Part shown: piece by piece, positions 17,448 to 25,892 of the stretch
Numbering within the stretch: the first letter of the stretch is position 1
How the letters are laid out: the number at the start of each line of letters is the position of its first letter
Notes under the pieces: model-generated
Told to the model about the DNA's origin: nothing
Seen by the model: the letters and a program-made list of their open reading frames with translations, nothing else
The model's database searches: none
From: Bifidobacterium xylocopae
GTDB lineage: Bacteria > Actinomycetota > Actinomycetes > Actinomycetales > Bifidobacteriaceae
Reading direction: 5' to 3'
Length of the DNA: 64,000 nucleotides
Assembly: GCF_003315615.1 (NCBI RefSeq)
Contig: NZ_PDCH01000006.1
Location: forward strand, 40,934-104,933
Made by a program: the position numbers and the translations under genes

Positions 17448-18710
17448 ATGGCTAATTCCGATGCGCCCACAGTCCCTGCGGTTTCTTTCTCCGATCTGAC
17501 CACGATACGAGTGGGGGGCACCATCGGTTCCCTCCTCAATGCCAAGGACCGGGTGGGCATCATCGAAGCCGTCGAAGGGGCTGATTCCGCGGGGGTGCCT
17601 GTGTGCGTGCTGGGCGGTGGATCCAACCTGCTGGCTTCCGATGAGCATTTTGCGGGTCTGGTGGTGCGCGACGCCCGCCGGGCGATTCACGTCCTGGACG
17701 AGGCTGCTCCGGTCGAATCCGGGGACCGGACCGTCCACGTGGGTGCGACGGCCGGCACGAACTGGGACGACCTGATCATGTACTGTCTGGACATGGGCCT
17801 GTCCGGGGTGGAGGGGCTATCCGGCATCCCCGGTACCGTGGGTGCTTCTGTAGTGCAGAACATCAGTGCATACGGCCAGGAAGCGGCCCAGTCGGTGGCA
17901 TCGGCCGAGGTCTGGGACCGGCAGGAGAAGAGGACCAGGACGCTTGCCGCCCGGGACATGGCCTTCGGCTACCGGACCTCCCTGCTCAAGGCATCCATGT
18001 ACCGGGCACCGGGTGAGCCTGCCGGCCGTTTCTTCCCCACCCCCCGGTATGTGGTGCTTTCGGTCACGTTCGCCCTGCGTCATAGCGCCCAGGGGAAGGT
18101 GGACTCGGACCAGCTGGCTCGTGCCCTAGGTGTGGGGCAGGGGGACGAGATGCCTGCCGTGCGCATTCGCCAGGCGGTGCTCGGTATCCGCGCCGGCAAG
18201 GGGATGTTGGAGGATCCGGCCCGGTACAGTAACCCCTGGATGCTTGGTTGCCGGGAGGAAAGGGGCATTCGCGCCGCATCTGACCCGCTGGCAGCCATAC
18301 GCCCCGACGACACGAGATCGCTGGATAGCGGCACGGGGGAGATGCTGAATCGCAATTCCTGCGGTTCCTTTTTCACCAACCCGGTGCTTACGGCCGGGCA
18401 GGCCGCCCGTCTGCCTAAGGACGCACCCCGCTTCCCGGCACCGGGCGGTCCCGGCGGCGGGTCGGCCCCTACGATGATCAAGACCTCGGCGGCTTGGTTG
18501 ATTGATCATGCCGGCTTCCATAAGGGGTTCGCCCTGCCTGGTTCCGGTGCCGCCCTGTCCACTGCCCATACCCTGGCCCTGACCAACCGTGGGACCGCGA
18601 CCGCCGCTCAGGTGGTTGAGTTAGCACGGACCATCCGCGACGGCGTTCGCTCCACCTATGGGGTTGAACTGGTACCGGAGCCGGTCCTGGTGGGCCTGAG
18701 CCTGGACTGA
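17448..18710 (+). CDS. murB: UDP-N-acetylenolpyruvoylglucosamine reductase
   Basis: A 420-residue MurB. It reduces UDP-GlcNAc-enolpyruvate to UDP-MurNAc with FAD and NADPH in peptidoglycan precursor synthesis. FAD-binding features are TTIRVGGTIGSL near residue 22, VLGGGSNLLASD and GLSGIPGTVGASVVQNISAYGQE. The catalytic serine region NRNSCGSFFTNP is present, as is LIDHAGFHKGF. About 420 residues is longer than short type I enzymes; extra sequence lies between GKGMLEDPARYSN and NRNSCGSF. No Shine-Dalgarno is visible and a TAGACT hexamer lies just upstream, so the mRNA is probably leaderless. Confidence 0.95.
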   Translation: MANSDAPTVPAVSFSDLTTIRVGGTIGSLLNAKDRVGIIEAVEGADSAGVPVCVLGGGSNLLASDEHFAGLVVRDARRAIHVLDEAAPVESGDRTVHVGATAGTNWDDLIMYCLDMGLSGVEGLSGIPGTVGASVVQNISAYGQEAAQSVASAEVWDRQEKRTRTLAARDMAFGYRTSLLKASMYRAPGEPAGRFFPTPRYVVLSVTFALRHSAQGKVDSDQLARALGVGQGDEMPAVRIRQAVLGIRAGKGMLEDPARYSNPWMLGCREERGIRAASDPLAAIRPDDTRSLDSGTGEMLNRNSCGSFFTNPVLTAGQAARLPKDAPRFPAPGGPGGGSAPTMIKTSAAWLIDHAGFHKGFALPGSGAALSTAHTLALTNRGTATAAQVVELARTIRDGVRSTYGVELVPEPVLVGLSLD

Positions 18711-18771
18711 GGCCTCATTGACCGGGGTCCGGCCGGTTGCGTCATCCCGATTGCGTTGCTTTTCGGTAGGG

Positions 18772-19527
18772 TCAGTCGGTCAGGAGCTTGGCTCGCAGGG
18801 CATCGACCTTTTCGGCCCCGAAGCCCAGAGCCTGGTCGGCGTAGGAGAATACGTCGCCGTACTGCTCGTGCATGAGCCGCTCGGCGTATTCCAGATACTC
18901 CCGTTTGACGTACAGGGCGATTGAAAGCGCATCTATGGTCTCCTGGCCGAAGCCCCGCTTCCGGAAGCTGTCCAGGAGCTCGTTGTTGGCCGCCACCCGG
19001 GCTTTGTTGGTCTTCAGGTAGTCTTCCATGACCTTGGTGTCGTCCACTTCCAGGAGCCACAGGATCAGCGCTGCGCCGAAGCCGGTCCGGTCCTTGCCGG
19101 CGAAACAGTGGAAGAGCGTAGAGCCTGAATCGTTGTCCAGGATCAGGTCCAGGAACCTGCCAAGCCCCTCCTGCGCGCTTTTGGACTCGACCAGTCCACG
19201 ATAGGTCTGCATCATGTGCTGGTCGACAAGGTCGGCGTCCGCGATCGAGGCGAAGCTGTCCAGGGATGCATCGCCGTTCTCGCTGTCGCCGATAAGGTCC
19301 AGGCCGACGATCCTGACACCGGGCAGCCTATCGTCAGGAGCCTCTTTGACTTCGAATGGCCTGCGGAAGTCCACGATCAGACTCAGCCCGTAGTCCTCCG
19401 TAAGCTCGTGTCTGTCGGCCTCATCGAGCCCTACAGGCTGACCGGCACGGAGCACCATGCATGGTTTCACCCGCCGTCCGTGTATGGTCTCAATGCCGCC
19501 CAAATCCCTGAAATTCGTCAGTTTCAC
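18772..19527 (-). CDS. Tyrosine/lipid-type phosphatase (HCx5R), paralogue 1
   Basis: A 251-residue protein of the tyrosine phosphatase-like family found in Firmicutes and actinobacteria. Its catalytic P-loop is HCFAGKDRTG, with nucleophile Cys141 and Arg147; the Lys-Asp before Arg is typical of the LipA-like, dual protein/phosphoinositide subclass. The N-terminal signature is TNFRDLGGIETIHGRRV, followed by LIVDFRRPFEV. No signal peptide is seen, so it acts in the cytoplasm. GTG 19527 is chosen because AGGAGGGA precedes it closely and the NFRDLGG motif follows within five residues. It is a close paralogue of the upstream gene, separated by a 198-base gap containing a hairpin and a palindrome. 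Substrate unknown. Confidence 0.88.
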   Translation of the reverse strand: MKLTNFRDLGGIETIHGRRVKPCMVLRAGQPVGLDEADRHELTEDYGLSLIVDFRRPFEVKEAPDDRLPGVRIVGLDLIGDSENGDASLDSFASIADADLVDQHMMQTYRGLVESKSAQEGLGRFLDLILDNDSGSTLFHCFAGKDRTGFGAALILWLLEVDDTKVMEDYLKTNKARVAANNELLDSFRKRGFGQETIDALSIALYVKREYLEYAERLMHEQYGDVFSYADQALGFGAEKVDALRAKLLTD

Positions 19528-19616
19528 CGCTGTCCCTCCTGTTGTGTGTGGTCGGACCAGGTACGCCGGCCCCCTCAACCCGCTGGTACCGCCTGCGAGG
19601 CCTGCAATGGTTCGAC

Positions 19617-19630
19617 GATGATATATCATC
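19617..19630. promoter_or_regulatory. 14-bp perfect palindrome upstream of phosphatase 1
   Basis: GATGATATATCATC is a perfect inverted repeat, AT-rich amid GC-rich sequence and about 90 bases upstream of the phosphatase start. It could be a regulator site or overlap a promoter -10 on the minus strand. No known consensus is assigned. Confidence 0.45.
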
Positions 19631-19662
19631 CTTGCAGAGACGGCGAACAAGGCCCCGACATG

Positions 19663-19710
19663 GTGAAGTCCAGCCGGCCCGCCCTCATGGGCGCGGAGGC
19701 TGGACTTCAC
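19663..19710 (-). terminator. Hairpin after phosphatase 2
   Basis: GTGAAGTCCAGCC at 19663-19675 pairs with GGCTGGACTTCAC at 19698-19710, a perfect 13-bp stem with a GC-rich inner loop. It lies 15 bases beyond the stop of the minus-strand phosphatase 2. A T-run is not obvious. Confidence 0.7.
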
Positions 19711-19725
19711 CGGGAGAGGGGTTCG

Positions 19726-20490
19726 TCAGCTGGTTAGGAGCTTCGCTCGCAAGGCCTCCACTTTTTCGGGGCCGAAGTCCAGTGCCTGGTCAGCGTATGC
19801 GAAGACATCGCCGTATTCATCGCGCATGAGCTTCTCGGCATGCTCCAGATACTCTCGCTTGACATAGAGAGCCTGTGAGAGGGCATCGAGGGAGTCCTGG
19901 TCGAAACCCTTGGCCCGGAAGCGTTCAACCAGTTCGTCGTTGGCCTTGACTCTCTCCTGGTTGGTCTTCAGATAATCGGTCATGATGACGTCGTCGTCCA
20001 CCTCAAGCAACCAGTAGAGCAGCGCTGCGCCGAAGCCGGTCCTATCCTTGCCGACGAAGCAGTGGAAAATCGTGGAACCGCTGTCGTTGTCGAGGACGAG
20101 GTTCAGGAAGCGCCCGAAACCCTGCTGTGCTCCCGGGTCCAGGACCAGACTGCGGTAGGTGCCCATCAGATGGTCTGAGACCTTGGACGCCTTGCCGATC
20201 GAGGCGAAGTCGTCCAGGCTCATGTCGGCGGCGCCAATCAGGCCGAGAAGGTCGATGTTGATCATCGTCGCCCCCGGCACTTCATCATCGGGCTGCTCCT
20301 GGATCTCGAACGGCCGACGGAAGTCGATGATCAAGGATAGGTGGTAGTCGTTCTCCAATGCGTCCATCGTCGTCTGGTCCAGATCCACCAAATGCCCGGA
20401 ACGCATTACCTGCCGCGTGCGTACCTCTTGCCCATGGATATTCCGGACCCCGCCCAGATCGCGGAAGTTCGTGATGTTCATCGTCGTCAT
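19726..20490 (-). CDS. Tyrosine/lipid-type phosphatase (HCx5R), paralogue 2
   Basis: A 254-residue paralogue of the downstream phosphatase. Its P-loop is HCFVGKDRTG, with nucleophile Cys144 and Arg150. The N-terminus is MTTMNITNFRDLGGVRNIH and the C-terminus FGPEKVEALRAKLLTS closely matches FGAEKVDALRAKLLTD of paralogue 1. The start has AAGGAG 6 bases upstream. The start codon is 9 bases after the stop of the UhpT-like transporter, so transporter and phosphatase are in one operon. A role in dephosphorylating imported or signalling organophosphates is possible but is inference from context. Confidence 0.9.
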   Translation of the reverse strand: MTTMNITNFRDLGGVRNIHGQEVRTRQVMRSGHLVDLDQTTMDALENDYHLSLIIDFRRPFEIQEQPDDEVPGATMINIDLLGLIGAADMSLDDFASIGKASKVSDHLMGTYRSLVLDPGAQQGFGRFLNLVLDNDSGSTIFHCFVGKDRTGFGAALLYWLLEVDDDVIMTDYLKTNQERVKANDELVERFRAKGFDQDSLDALSQALYVKREYLEHAEKLMRDEYGDVFAYADQALDFGPEKVEALRAKLLTS

Positions 20491-20499
20491 CGTGGCTCC

Positions 20500-21915
20500 T
20501 TACTTGTCCTCGTTCTTGATCATTCTGGCTTCGCTCCTGAGTTTGCGTTCCTCGCGGACTGCGACGAGCCCGAAGAGGACCACCGCCATGACGATGGCGA
20601 AATACAGCACCACGAAGGTGTCGTTCCATCCGTGCAGGATGTGTCCGAAGAGGTTGAGCCCATTGGAAGAGGAGTCGGCGATCTTGGCCAGCAGCACTTT
20701 AGCGGACGAGTCGCCGAACAGATAGGCGAAGGCGCCCAGCATTCCTCCGGAAAGGACACTGGCCTTTTTCGGGATTTGGTTCAGCAGGGAGATGTTGACC
20801 AGCATCTGCGGACCGAAAACAAGCATGCCGAGGAAAAAGAGCGAGACGTAGATGACCAACGGGGTGCGTCCCACCTGGTAACCGACCATGGCGACCGGCA
20901 GCAGGAGGGCGCATCCGGTGGAGACCAAGGCCGGGCGACCACCCAGGAAATCGGAGAGCAATCCCCAGGTAAGGCAGCCGACCAGGGCTCCCATCTCGAA
21001 GTAGAAGATGGTCTGGGCGCCGACTTCATTGCTGAAGTGCAACTGCTCGGTCACTCGCAGAGGGGCCCAATTGTCGATGCCGATACGGACAAGGTAGGTG
21101 AACACATTGCTGACGCACAGCACCCAAACCCAAGGGTTCCTGAGGAGGTATTTGCTGAACATCTGCCAAGTGGAATCGCCCTTGGACTCTATGTCTTCGA
21201 TCTTCGGGGGTTCGTTGAAGATCTGCTCGGGGGTCTGCCAACCAAGGTCCTGGGGACGGTTCTTCCCGACGAAGAAGCATGCGATGGCCACCAGGAACGC
21301 CACAGCGCCCGGAATGATGAACATGCCTGCCACATGCCCATGGAAGAATGTCTGGGCGCACCAAATCGCGAAGACGCCTGCCAATCCACCGCCGATGTTG
21401 TGCGAGGCGTTCCAAACGCCCTGATAGCGACCGAAGCTCTTCTTTGTGGTCCAGTTGGCGATCACAGTGGCACAGGAGGGACCGCCCGCGCACTGGAGGG
21501 CGCCGTTCATGGCCCACAGCACAATGAGCCAGCCGATCGAGACGTGGCTCATCGTGAACAGGAAACCGATGCACATGACCACGATGGACGACCCGAACAG
21601 CATCAGCGAGGCCATCTTCTTGTTGTCGTTGTTGGCGATCAGGTAAGTCACGACGATTTTGCCGATGCCGTAGACGACTGAGAACACGAAGCCGATCAGG
21701 CCTAGCTGCTGGGTGGTGATTCCCAGCTGCTGCTTCATCAAAGGCTGCGCCGCCTTAAAGTTGTTGCGCACCAGATACATGGTTATGTAGAGGACAATGA
21801 TCACCAGGAAGGGTTTCATGAACTCTTTGAACCACTGCTTGCGCTGTTCCGATATGGGCATGTCCACCTTGGGCACGTGCTTATCGAACTTCAGGTTGAA
21901 CGCACGTTCAGACAT
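20500..21915 (-). CDS. Organophosphate:phosphate antiporter, UhpT/GlpT (OPA) family
   Basis: A 471-residue, 12-helix major facilitator. Family features are QRKQWFKEFMKPFLVIIVLY and YITMYLVRNNFKAAQPLM in helix 1, QLGLIGFVFSVVYGIGKIVV in helix 2, and GGPSCATVIANWTTKKSFGR. WNASHNIGGGLAG, the segment VRIGIDNWAPLRVTEQL and the repeat VFGPQMLVNISLLNQIPKKA are also seen. By eye it resembles E. coli UhpT (hexose 6-phosphate) more than GlpT, but substrate is not proved. ATG 21915 is chosen because AAGGAGGTAAAG precedes it directly; upstream in-frame sequence has no family similarity. No uhpABC regulators are nearby. It heads an operon with at least one phosphatase. Confidence 0.9.
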   Translation of the reverse strand: MSERAFNLKFDKHVPKVDMPISEQRKQWFKEFMKPFLVIIVLYITMYLVRNNFKAAQPLMKQQLGITTQQLGLIGFVFSVVYGIGKIVVTYLIANNDNKKMASLMLFGSSIVVMCIGFLFTMSHVSIGWLIVLWAMNGALQCAGGPSCATVIANWTTKKSFGRYQGVWNASHNIGGGLAGVFAIWCAQTFFHGHVAGMFIIPGAVAFLVAIACFFVGKNRPQDLGWQTPEQIFNEPPKIEDIESKGDSTWQMFSKYLLRNPWVWVLCVSNVFTYLVRIGIDNWAPLRVTEQLHFSNEVGAQTIFYFEMGALVGCLTWGLLSDFLGGRPALVSTGCALLLPVAMVGYQVGRTPLVIYVSLFFLGMLVFGPQMLVNISLLNQIPKKASVLSGGMLGAFAYLFGDSSAKVLLAKIADSSSNGLNLFGHILHGWNDTFVVLYFAIVMAVVLFGLVAVREERKLRSEARMIKNEDK

Positions 21916-21948
21916 CTTTACCTCCTTGTACAGATGCAATGGGTGAAT

Positions 21949-21976
21949 GGTATAACGTTTTAGCAACCTTTGGCAA
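21949..21976 (-). promoter_or_regulatory. Promoter of the UhpT-like/phosphatase operon
   Basis: On the minus strand TTGCCA (21976-21971), a 16-base spacer and TATACC (21954-21949) form a plausible sigma-70-type promoter. An AAACGTTA core between them resembles half of a LacI-family operator. Confidence 0.55.
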
Positions 21977-22100
21977 CCTGCCTTGCTTCGCCCCGGCCCG
22001 CCTGTGCGATGTTGTGCGTCGGTGCCGGGAGCGTGGCTAAGTTCAAGTCTCGACCTATAGTGATGGTTGGTCGCAGGCACATCGGACGAGATGAGGACCC

Positions 22101-23624
22101 ATGCATGTGTTCAGGACGAAGACCGTCGAACAGACCCTCGCTGAGACGGGGGAGGAAGGGCGCAGGCTCAAACGGACCCTGTCCACCTGGGACCTGGCGG
22201 TAATGGGGGTGGCGGTCGCGGTCGGCGCCGGCATCTTCTCGGTTGGCGCCCAAGCGTCCGCCTTCCATGCCGGCCCAGCGGTCATCCTCAGTTTCATCAT
22301 CGCGGGCATCGTCTGCGGCGCCGCCGTCATGTGCTACGCCGAATTCGCCTCCATGATCCCGGTGTCCGGTTCCGCTTACACCTTCACGTACACGACGATC
22401 GGCGAGCTCGTTGCCTGGGTGATCGGCTGGGACCTGATCCTGGAGATGCTCATGGCCGCCTCGGTCATCTCCAAGTACTGGGGTGTCTATCTGAATGATT
22501 TCGTCCACCTGATGGGGGGTGCAGGCTTCTCCACGACCTTCGCGATCGGTACCTTCCCCATAGATGTCGCACCGCTGATTGTGGTCGGGCTCTTTACGGT
22601 CCTGCTGGTTCTGGGCACCAAGATGTCCGCCCGCTTCGATGGCGCTCTGACGGTATTGAAAATAGGCATCGTCCTGTTTGTCATCATCGTCGGGTTCTTC
22701 TATATCAAGGCCGAAAACTACCACCCCTTCATCCCCCCATCCCAGCCTGCTTCCGCGATCAAGGGCCAGGAGGTCACTTCGACCATGGCCCAGCCCCTGT
22801 GGCAATGGGCCACAGGCAAGAGTCCCACCGTCTATGGCGTACCGGGCATTCTTTCGGGCGCGGCCCTTGTCTTCTTCGCCTTCATCGGCTTCGATGTGGT
22901 CGCCACCACCTCGGAGGAGGCGAAGGATCCCCATAGGACCGTCCCTCGGGGAATATTCCTCGGCATGGTCATGGTCGTCGTCCTCTATGTGCTCGTCGCC
23001 ATCGTCACCACCGGCATGGTCTCATACAAGGACCTGGCCAAGTCGCCTTCGCCTTCCCTGGCAACAGGTTTCGAACTGGTGGGGGCGACTTGGGCCGCGA
23101 AGCTGATCTCCTTCGGCATCGTCATCGGACTCACCACTGTGGTCATGGTCCTTCTCTTGGGCCTGACCCGCATCGTGTTCGCGCTGAGCCGGGATGGTCT
23201 CCTGCCCCGTTCGCTCTCGCGGACCGGTCGCCATGGCACCCCCGCCCGCATTCAGGTCGTCGCCGGGGTGGTCGTGGCGATCGTGGCTTGCTGCTTCAAC
23301 ATCGATGTCCTGTCCGATATGGTCAATATCGGTACACTGTCAGCCTTCATGCTGGTGGCAGCATCCATCCCGATCATGCGCCGCAAGCGCCCCGACCTGG
23401 AGCGGTCCTTCAAGATGCCCGGCAATCCGGTCATTCCTATCCTGATCGCGCTGGCCTGCCTGTGGCTCATGCTCAACCTGACCGTGCTCACTTGGATCCG
23501 CTTCCTTGTCTGGCTGCTCATCGGCTTCGCTATCTACTTCGGTTACTCCTACCGGCACTCACGCTTGGGGGAGGACCTGCTGACCGACACCATCTCGGCT
23601 GAAGCCTTGCGGGACCTGGGCTGA
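22101..23624 (+). CDS. APC-family amino acid permease (cationic amino acid transporter-like)
   Basis: A 507-residue permease with about 12 membrane helices. The N-terminal segment LKRTLSTWDLAVMGVAVAVG leads into AGIFSVGAQASAFHAGPAVI, the family substrate-binding unwound helix 1. YAEFASMIPVSGSAYTFTY and FFAFIGFDVVATTSEEAKDP are further signatures of the CAT branch, which often carries basic amino acids. The C-terminal part continues with LLLGLTRIVFALSRDGLLPR. ATG 22101 has GAGGA close upstream and lies 185 bases from the divergent transporter. A TATAGT at 22056-22061 is a possible -10. The substrate is inferred from the family only. Confidence 0.88.
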   Translation: MHVFRTKTVEQTLAETGEEGRRLKRTLSTWDLAVMGVAVAVGAGIFSVGAQASAFHAGPAVILSFIIAGIVCGAAVMCYAEFASMIPVSGSAYTFTYTTIGELVAWVIGWDLILEMLMAASVISKYWGVYLNDFVHLMGGAGFSTTFAIGTFPIDVAPLIVVGLFTVLLVLGTKMSARFDGALTVLKIGIVLFVIIVGFFYIKAENYHPFIPPSQPASAIKGQEVTSTMAQPLWQWATGKSPTVYGVPGILSGAALVFFAFIGFDVVATTSEEAKDPHRTVPRGIFLGMVMVVVLYVLVAIVTTGMVSYKDLAKSPSPSLATGFELVGATWAAKLISFGIVIGLTTVVMVLLLGLTRIVFALSRDGLLPRSLSRTGRHGTPARIQVVAGVVVAIVACCFNIDVLSDMVNIGTLSAFMLVAASIPIMRRKRPDLERSFKMPGNPVIPILIALACLWLMLNLTVLTWIRFLVWLLIGFAIYFGYSYRHSRLGEDLLTDTISAEALRDLG

Positions 23625-23717
23625 GCCCCGGCGCTGGCATCCGGGGCGGGGCCGCTGCCGTTCCGGGAGCGTCCCAAGCCGAGGGTATTCTTGTCGGTAT
23701 TGCCTGAGGAGGAGCCC

Positions 23718-24038
23718 ATGACGTATGTGATTGCGCAGCCTTGTGTGGATGTCAAGGACAAAGCGTGCGTGGACGAGTGCCCGGTGGATTGCATCTACGA
23801 GGGGCCACGCGACCTGTACATCAACCCCAACGAGTGCGTGGACTGCGGTGCCTGTGAGCCGGTGTGCCCGGTCGAGGCGATCTTTTATGAGGATGACCTG
23901 CCGGAGGACTGGGCCTGGTACAAGGACGCCCAGGAGGAGTTCTTCGCACAGGTCGGAGATGCCGGTGGCGCCCAAGCCCAGGGACCCTACGACCATGATC
24001 ACCCCAAGGTGGCGGCCCTGCCTCCGCAGGGGAGATGA
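23718..24038 (+). CDS. Seven-iron ferredoxin (3Fe-4S / 4Fe-4S)
   Basis: A 106-residue ferredoxin. The first cluster ligands are in [14 protein letters not shown], the second in [21 protein letters not shown]. The spacing CxxxxxxC of the first set and a lone upstream Cys in AQPCVDVKD fit the 7Fe FdxA/FdxC type common in actinobacteria. ATG 23718 is chosen because GAGGAGGAG lies just upstream and family members begin MTYVI. It may serve redox partners such as pyruvate oxidoreductases, but none is encoded in the window. It is convergent with dinB. Confidence 0.93.
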   Translation: MTYVIAQPCVDVKDKACVDECPVDCIYEGPRDLYINPNECVDCGACEPVCPVEAIFYEDDLPEDWAWYKDAQEEFFAQVGDAGGAQAQGPYDHDHPKVAALPPQGR

Positions 24039-24063
24039 GTGAGCTGCTTATTCGATGGCTTTC

Positions 24064-24093
24064 AGCCCGGTCCGGATCGTCCGGAGCCGGGCT
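24064..24093. terminator. Bidirectional hairpin between ferredoxin gene and dinB
   Basis: AGCCCGGTCCGGA and TCCGGAGCCGGGCT pair with one bulge around a TCG loop. It lies 26 bases after the ferredoxin stop and about 76 bases beyond the dinB stop. Confidence 0.7.
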
Positions 24094-24169
24094 GGCGTGC
24101 ATTCGGGCACTGAATCCGTGTGCCGCGTTTGCATATGGTGATCTTGGCCATCCGGCTGCGGTGCCCCGC

Positions 24170-25444
24170 TCATAGTCCCAGTTTGACCGAGCCTTTGCCG
24201 AAACGGCCACGGATGGAGTCCAAGGCCTGTTCGGCCGTTTCCAACTGGGCCTTTCGCTGTTGGTCCGGCTCCTCCTCTTCCTCTTCAAGGAGCTCGTCCA
24301 GGGAAAGTTGCACCGGCGTCTCCCCGGCCTTGGTCAGTCCCGAGGCGGAGACGCCGGCCAGGCGCACCAGGCGCGGTAGCTCACCGGCATCCACCTGCCC
24401 CTCATCCATCCCCAGCATGTTCTCCAACAGGTGCAGGGTTTCCGGGAAAATCGCCGAAGCCGCATGGACGGGAACCCGTAGCGTATGGGACTTCGTCATG
24501 TAAGTGAGGTCTTCGAAACGCAGCTTGACGGTGATGGTGCGTGCCAGCAGCCCCCGCTTGCGCAGGGCCGATGCCACTTCGTCCGAACATCTGCGTAACA
24601 GGGCCGAGACCTCTTTGAGCGAGGTCGTGTCCTTCAGGAAAGTCCGCTCCGCCCCGATCGACTTTTCAGGTGTATACGGGGTGACCGCCCGCTCATCCAG
24701 CCCGTGCGAGGCCAGGAAGAGGCTGTGCGCGCTGATCCGGGATCCCGTGGCTTGCAGCAGCTCCGTTTCCGAGCACCTGCTCAGGGCCGCAACATCTTCG
24801 ATGCCCCAGGATTTTAGCCGTTTTTCCAAGGCCTGACCGATGCCCGGTATGCCGCGCAAAGGCATCAGCTGAACGAATTCGGCCTGCCGTGTCCGGGGAA
24901 TCAGCAGCATGCCGTCGGGTTTGGCGTTCGTCGAAGCCATTTTCGCTATCAGTTTGTTGGAAGCCACACCCACCGAACAGGTCACATGGAAACGTTCGGC
25001 CACCCTTTCCCGGATGGCCTGTGCGATTGCGGTTGGATGCCCCCACCGCCGCAAGGCCCCCGACACGTCCATGTAGCACTCGTCCACCGACACCTGTTCC
25101 ACCTGGTCGGTCACCCGTGAGAACACCTCGGCGAATATTCGTGCGGAGATCGCCCGGTAATACCGCATGTCCACGGGAAGAAACGTGCCGTGCGGGCACA
25201 GGCGCCGGGCCGTTGCCACCGGCATGGCCGAGTTGATCCCATAGCGCCTGGCCTCGTAGGAGGCGGCGGAAACCACCGAGCGCGGCCCGGTGCCGATGAT
25301 CAACGGCAGTCCCCTAAGCTCCGGGTGCCGGGCCACCTCGCAGGAGGCGTAGAAGGCATCCATATCGATATGCAGCACCGTGCAGCCGGCTTCATCGCCG
25401 CCCCAGTCGCGCTTGGCGGCCGCCAACCTCGGTGCAGTGCTCAT
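24170..25444 (-). CDS. dinB: DNA polymerase IV (Y-family)
   Basis: A 424-residue translesion polymerase. The catalytic Asp/Glu motifs are visible: VLHIDMDAFYASCEVARHPE near residue 24 and QVSVDECYMDVSG. The palm/fingers segment PLIIGTGPRSVVSAASYEAR and the helix-hairpin-helix stretch LRGIPGIGQALEKRLKSWGI are typical. The little-finger domain follows, including ERTFLKDTTS. A TAGGAT hexamer ends 6 bases before the ATG and there is no Shine-Dalgarno, suggesting a leaderless mRNA. No LexA box was recognised. Confidence 0.96.
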   Translation of the reverse strand: MSTAPRLAAAKRDWGGDEAGCTVLHIDMDAFYASCEVARHPELRGLPLIIGTGPRSVVSAASYEARRYGINSAMPVATARRLCPHGTFLPVDMRYYRAISARIFAEVFSRVTDQVEQVSVDECYMDVSGALRRWGHPTAIAQAIRERVAERFHVTCSVGVASNKLIAKMASTNAKPDGMLLIPRTRQAEFVQLMPLRGIPGIGQALEKRLKSWGIEDVAALSRCSETELLQATGSRISAHSLFLASHGLDERAVTPYTPEKSIGAERTFLKDTTSLKEVSALLRRCSDEVASALRKRGLLARTITVKLRFEDLTYMTKSHTLRVPVHAASAIFPETLHLLENMLGMDEGQVDAGELPRLVRLAGVSASGLTKAGETPVQLSLDELLEEEEEEPDQQRKAQLETAEQALDSIRGRFGKGSVKLGL

Positions 25445-25450
25445 GCCCCC

Positions 25451-25456
25451 ATCCTA
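25451..25456 (-). promoter_or_regulatory. Putative -10 (TAGGAT) of leaderless dinB
   Basis: On the minus strand TAGGAT is followed by 6 bases and then the dinB ATG. There is no ribosome-binding site between, so initiation would be near the start codon itself. Confidence 0.5.
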
Positions 25457-25617
25457 GCGGCGCTCGCCCCCTGCGACGGTCCGGCATTCGCTGGGGGAGA
25501 AGGGCTCTGCCACAAGCTGGTGCCCTGGGTCGCCGCAGGCCGCGGCGCGTCTGGGGAGCCTGAGTGATATGCTGGCTTATTGTAATCTTGAGCGGGTTTT
25601 ATGCTCGTGCAGGATTC

Positions 25618-25704
25618 GGAGACGTGCCTGAGTGGCCGAAAGGGGCACCCTGCTAAGGTGTTGACTGCGCAAGCGGTCCAGGAGTTCGAATCTCCTCGTC
25701 TCCG
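25618..25704 (+). tRNA. tRNA-Ser (GCT)
   Basis: The acceptor GGAGACG pairs with CGTCTCC. The anticodon loop CTGCTAA gives GCT. A long variable arm (GACTGCGCAAGCGGTC) fits class II, and the discriminator is G. Confidence 0.96.
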
Positions 25705-25709
25705 CAGAT

Positions 25710-25747
25710 AGGCCCGCAAACCGCTGTTAGTCACGGTTCGCGGGCCT
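25710..25747 (+). terminator. Hairpin after tRNA-Ser(GCT)
   Basis: AGGCCCGC plus AACCG pairs with CGGTT plus GCGGGCCT (one internal mismatch) around a CTGTTAGTCA loop. It starts 6 bases after the tRNA. Confidence 0.75.
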
Positions 25748-25892
25748 CATGCTTGCAAGGCACCGTCCTCGTTGCACAGGCGGAAAGCTGTTGCCTGCAG
25801 GATAGTTGCCCCGAGCCAACTGTGGAACTTTCCCAAAGGCATGCTGCCGGCTGCTGCATGGATTCTTGGGCCTCATGCCCTGGTGCGGTGTC

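Noticed and set aside
20341..21681. A 446-residue plus-strand frame across the UhpT-like gene
   Set aside because: The minus-strand translation is a clear 12-helix transporter; the plus-strand product is polar, His-rich and without family features.
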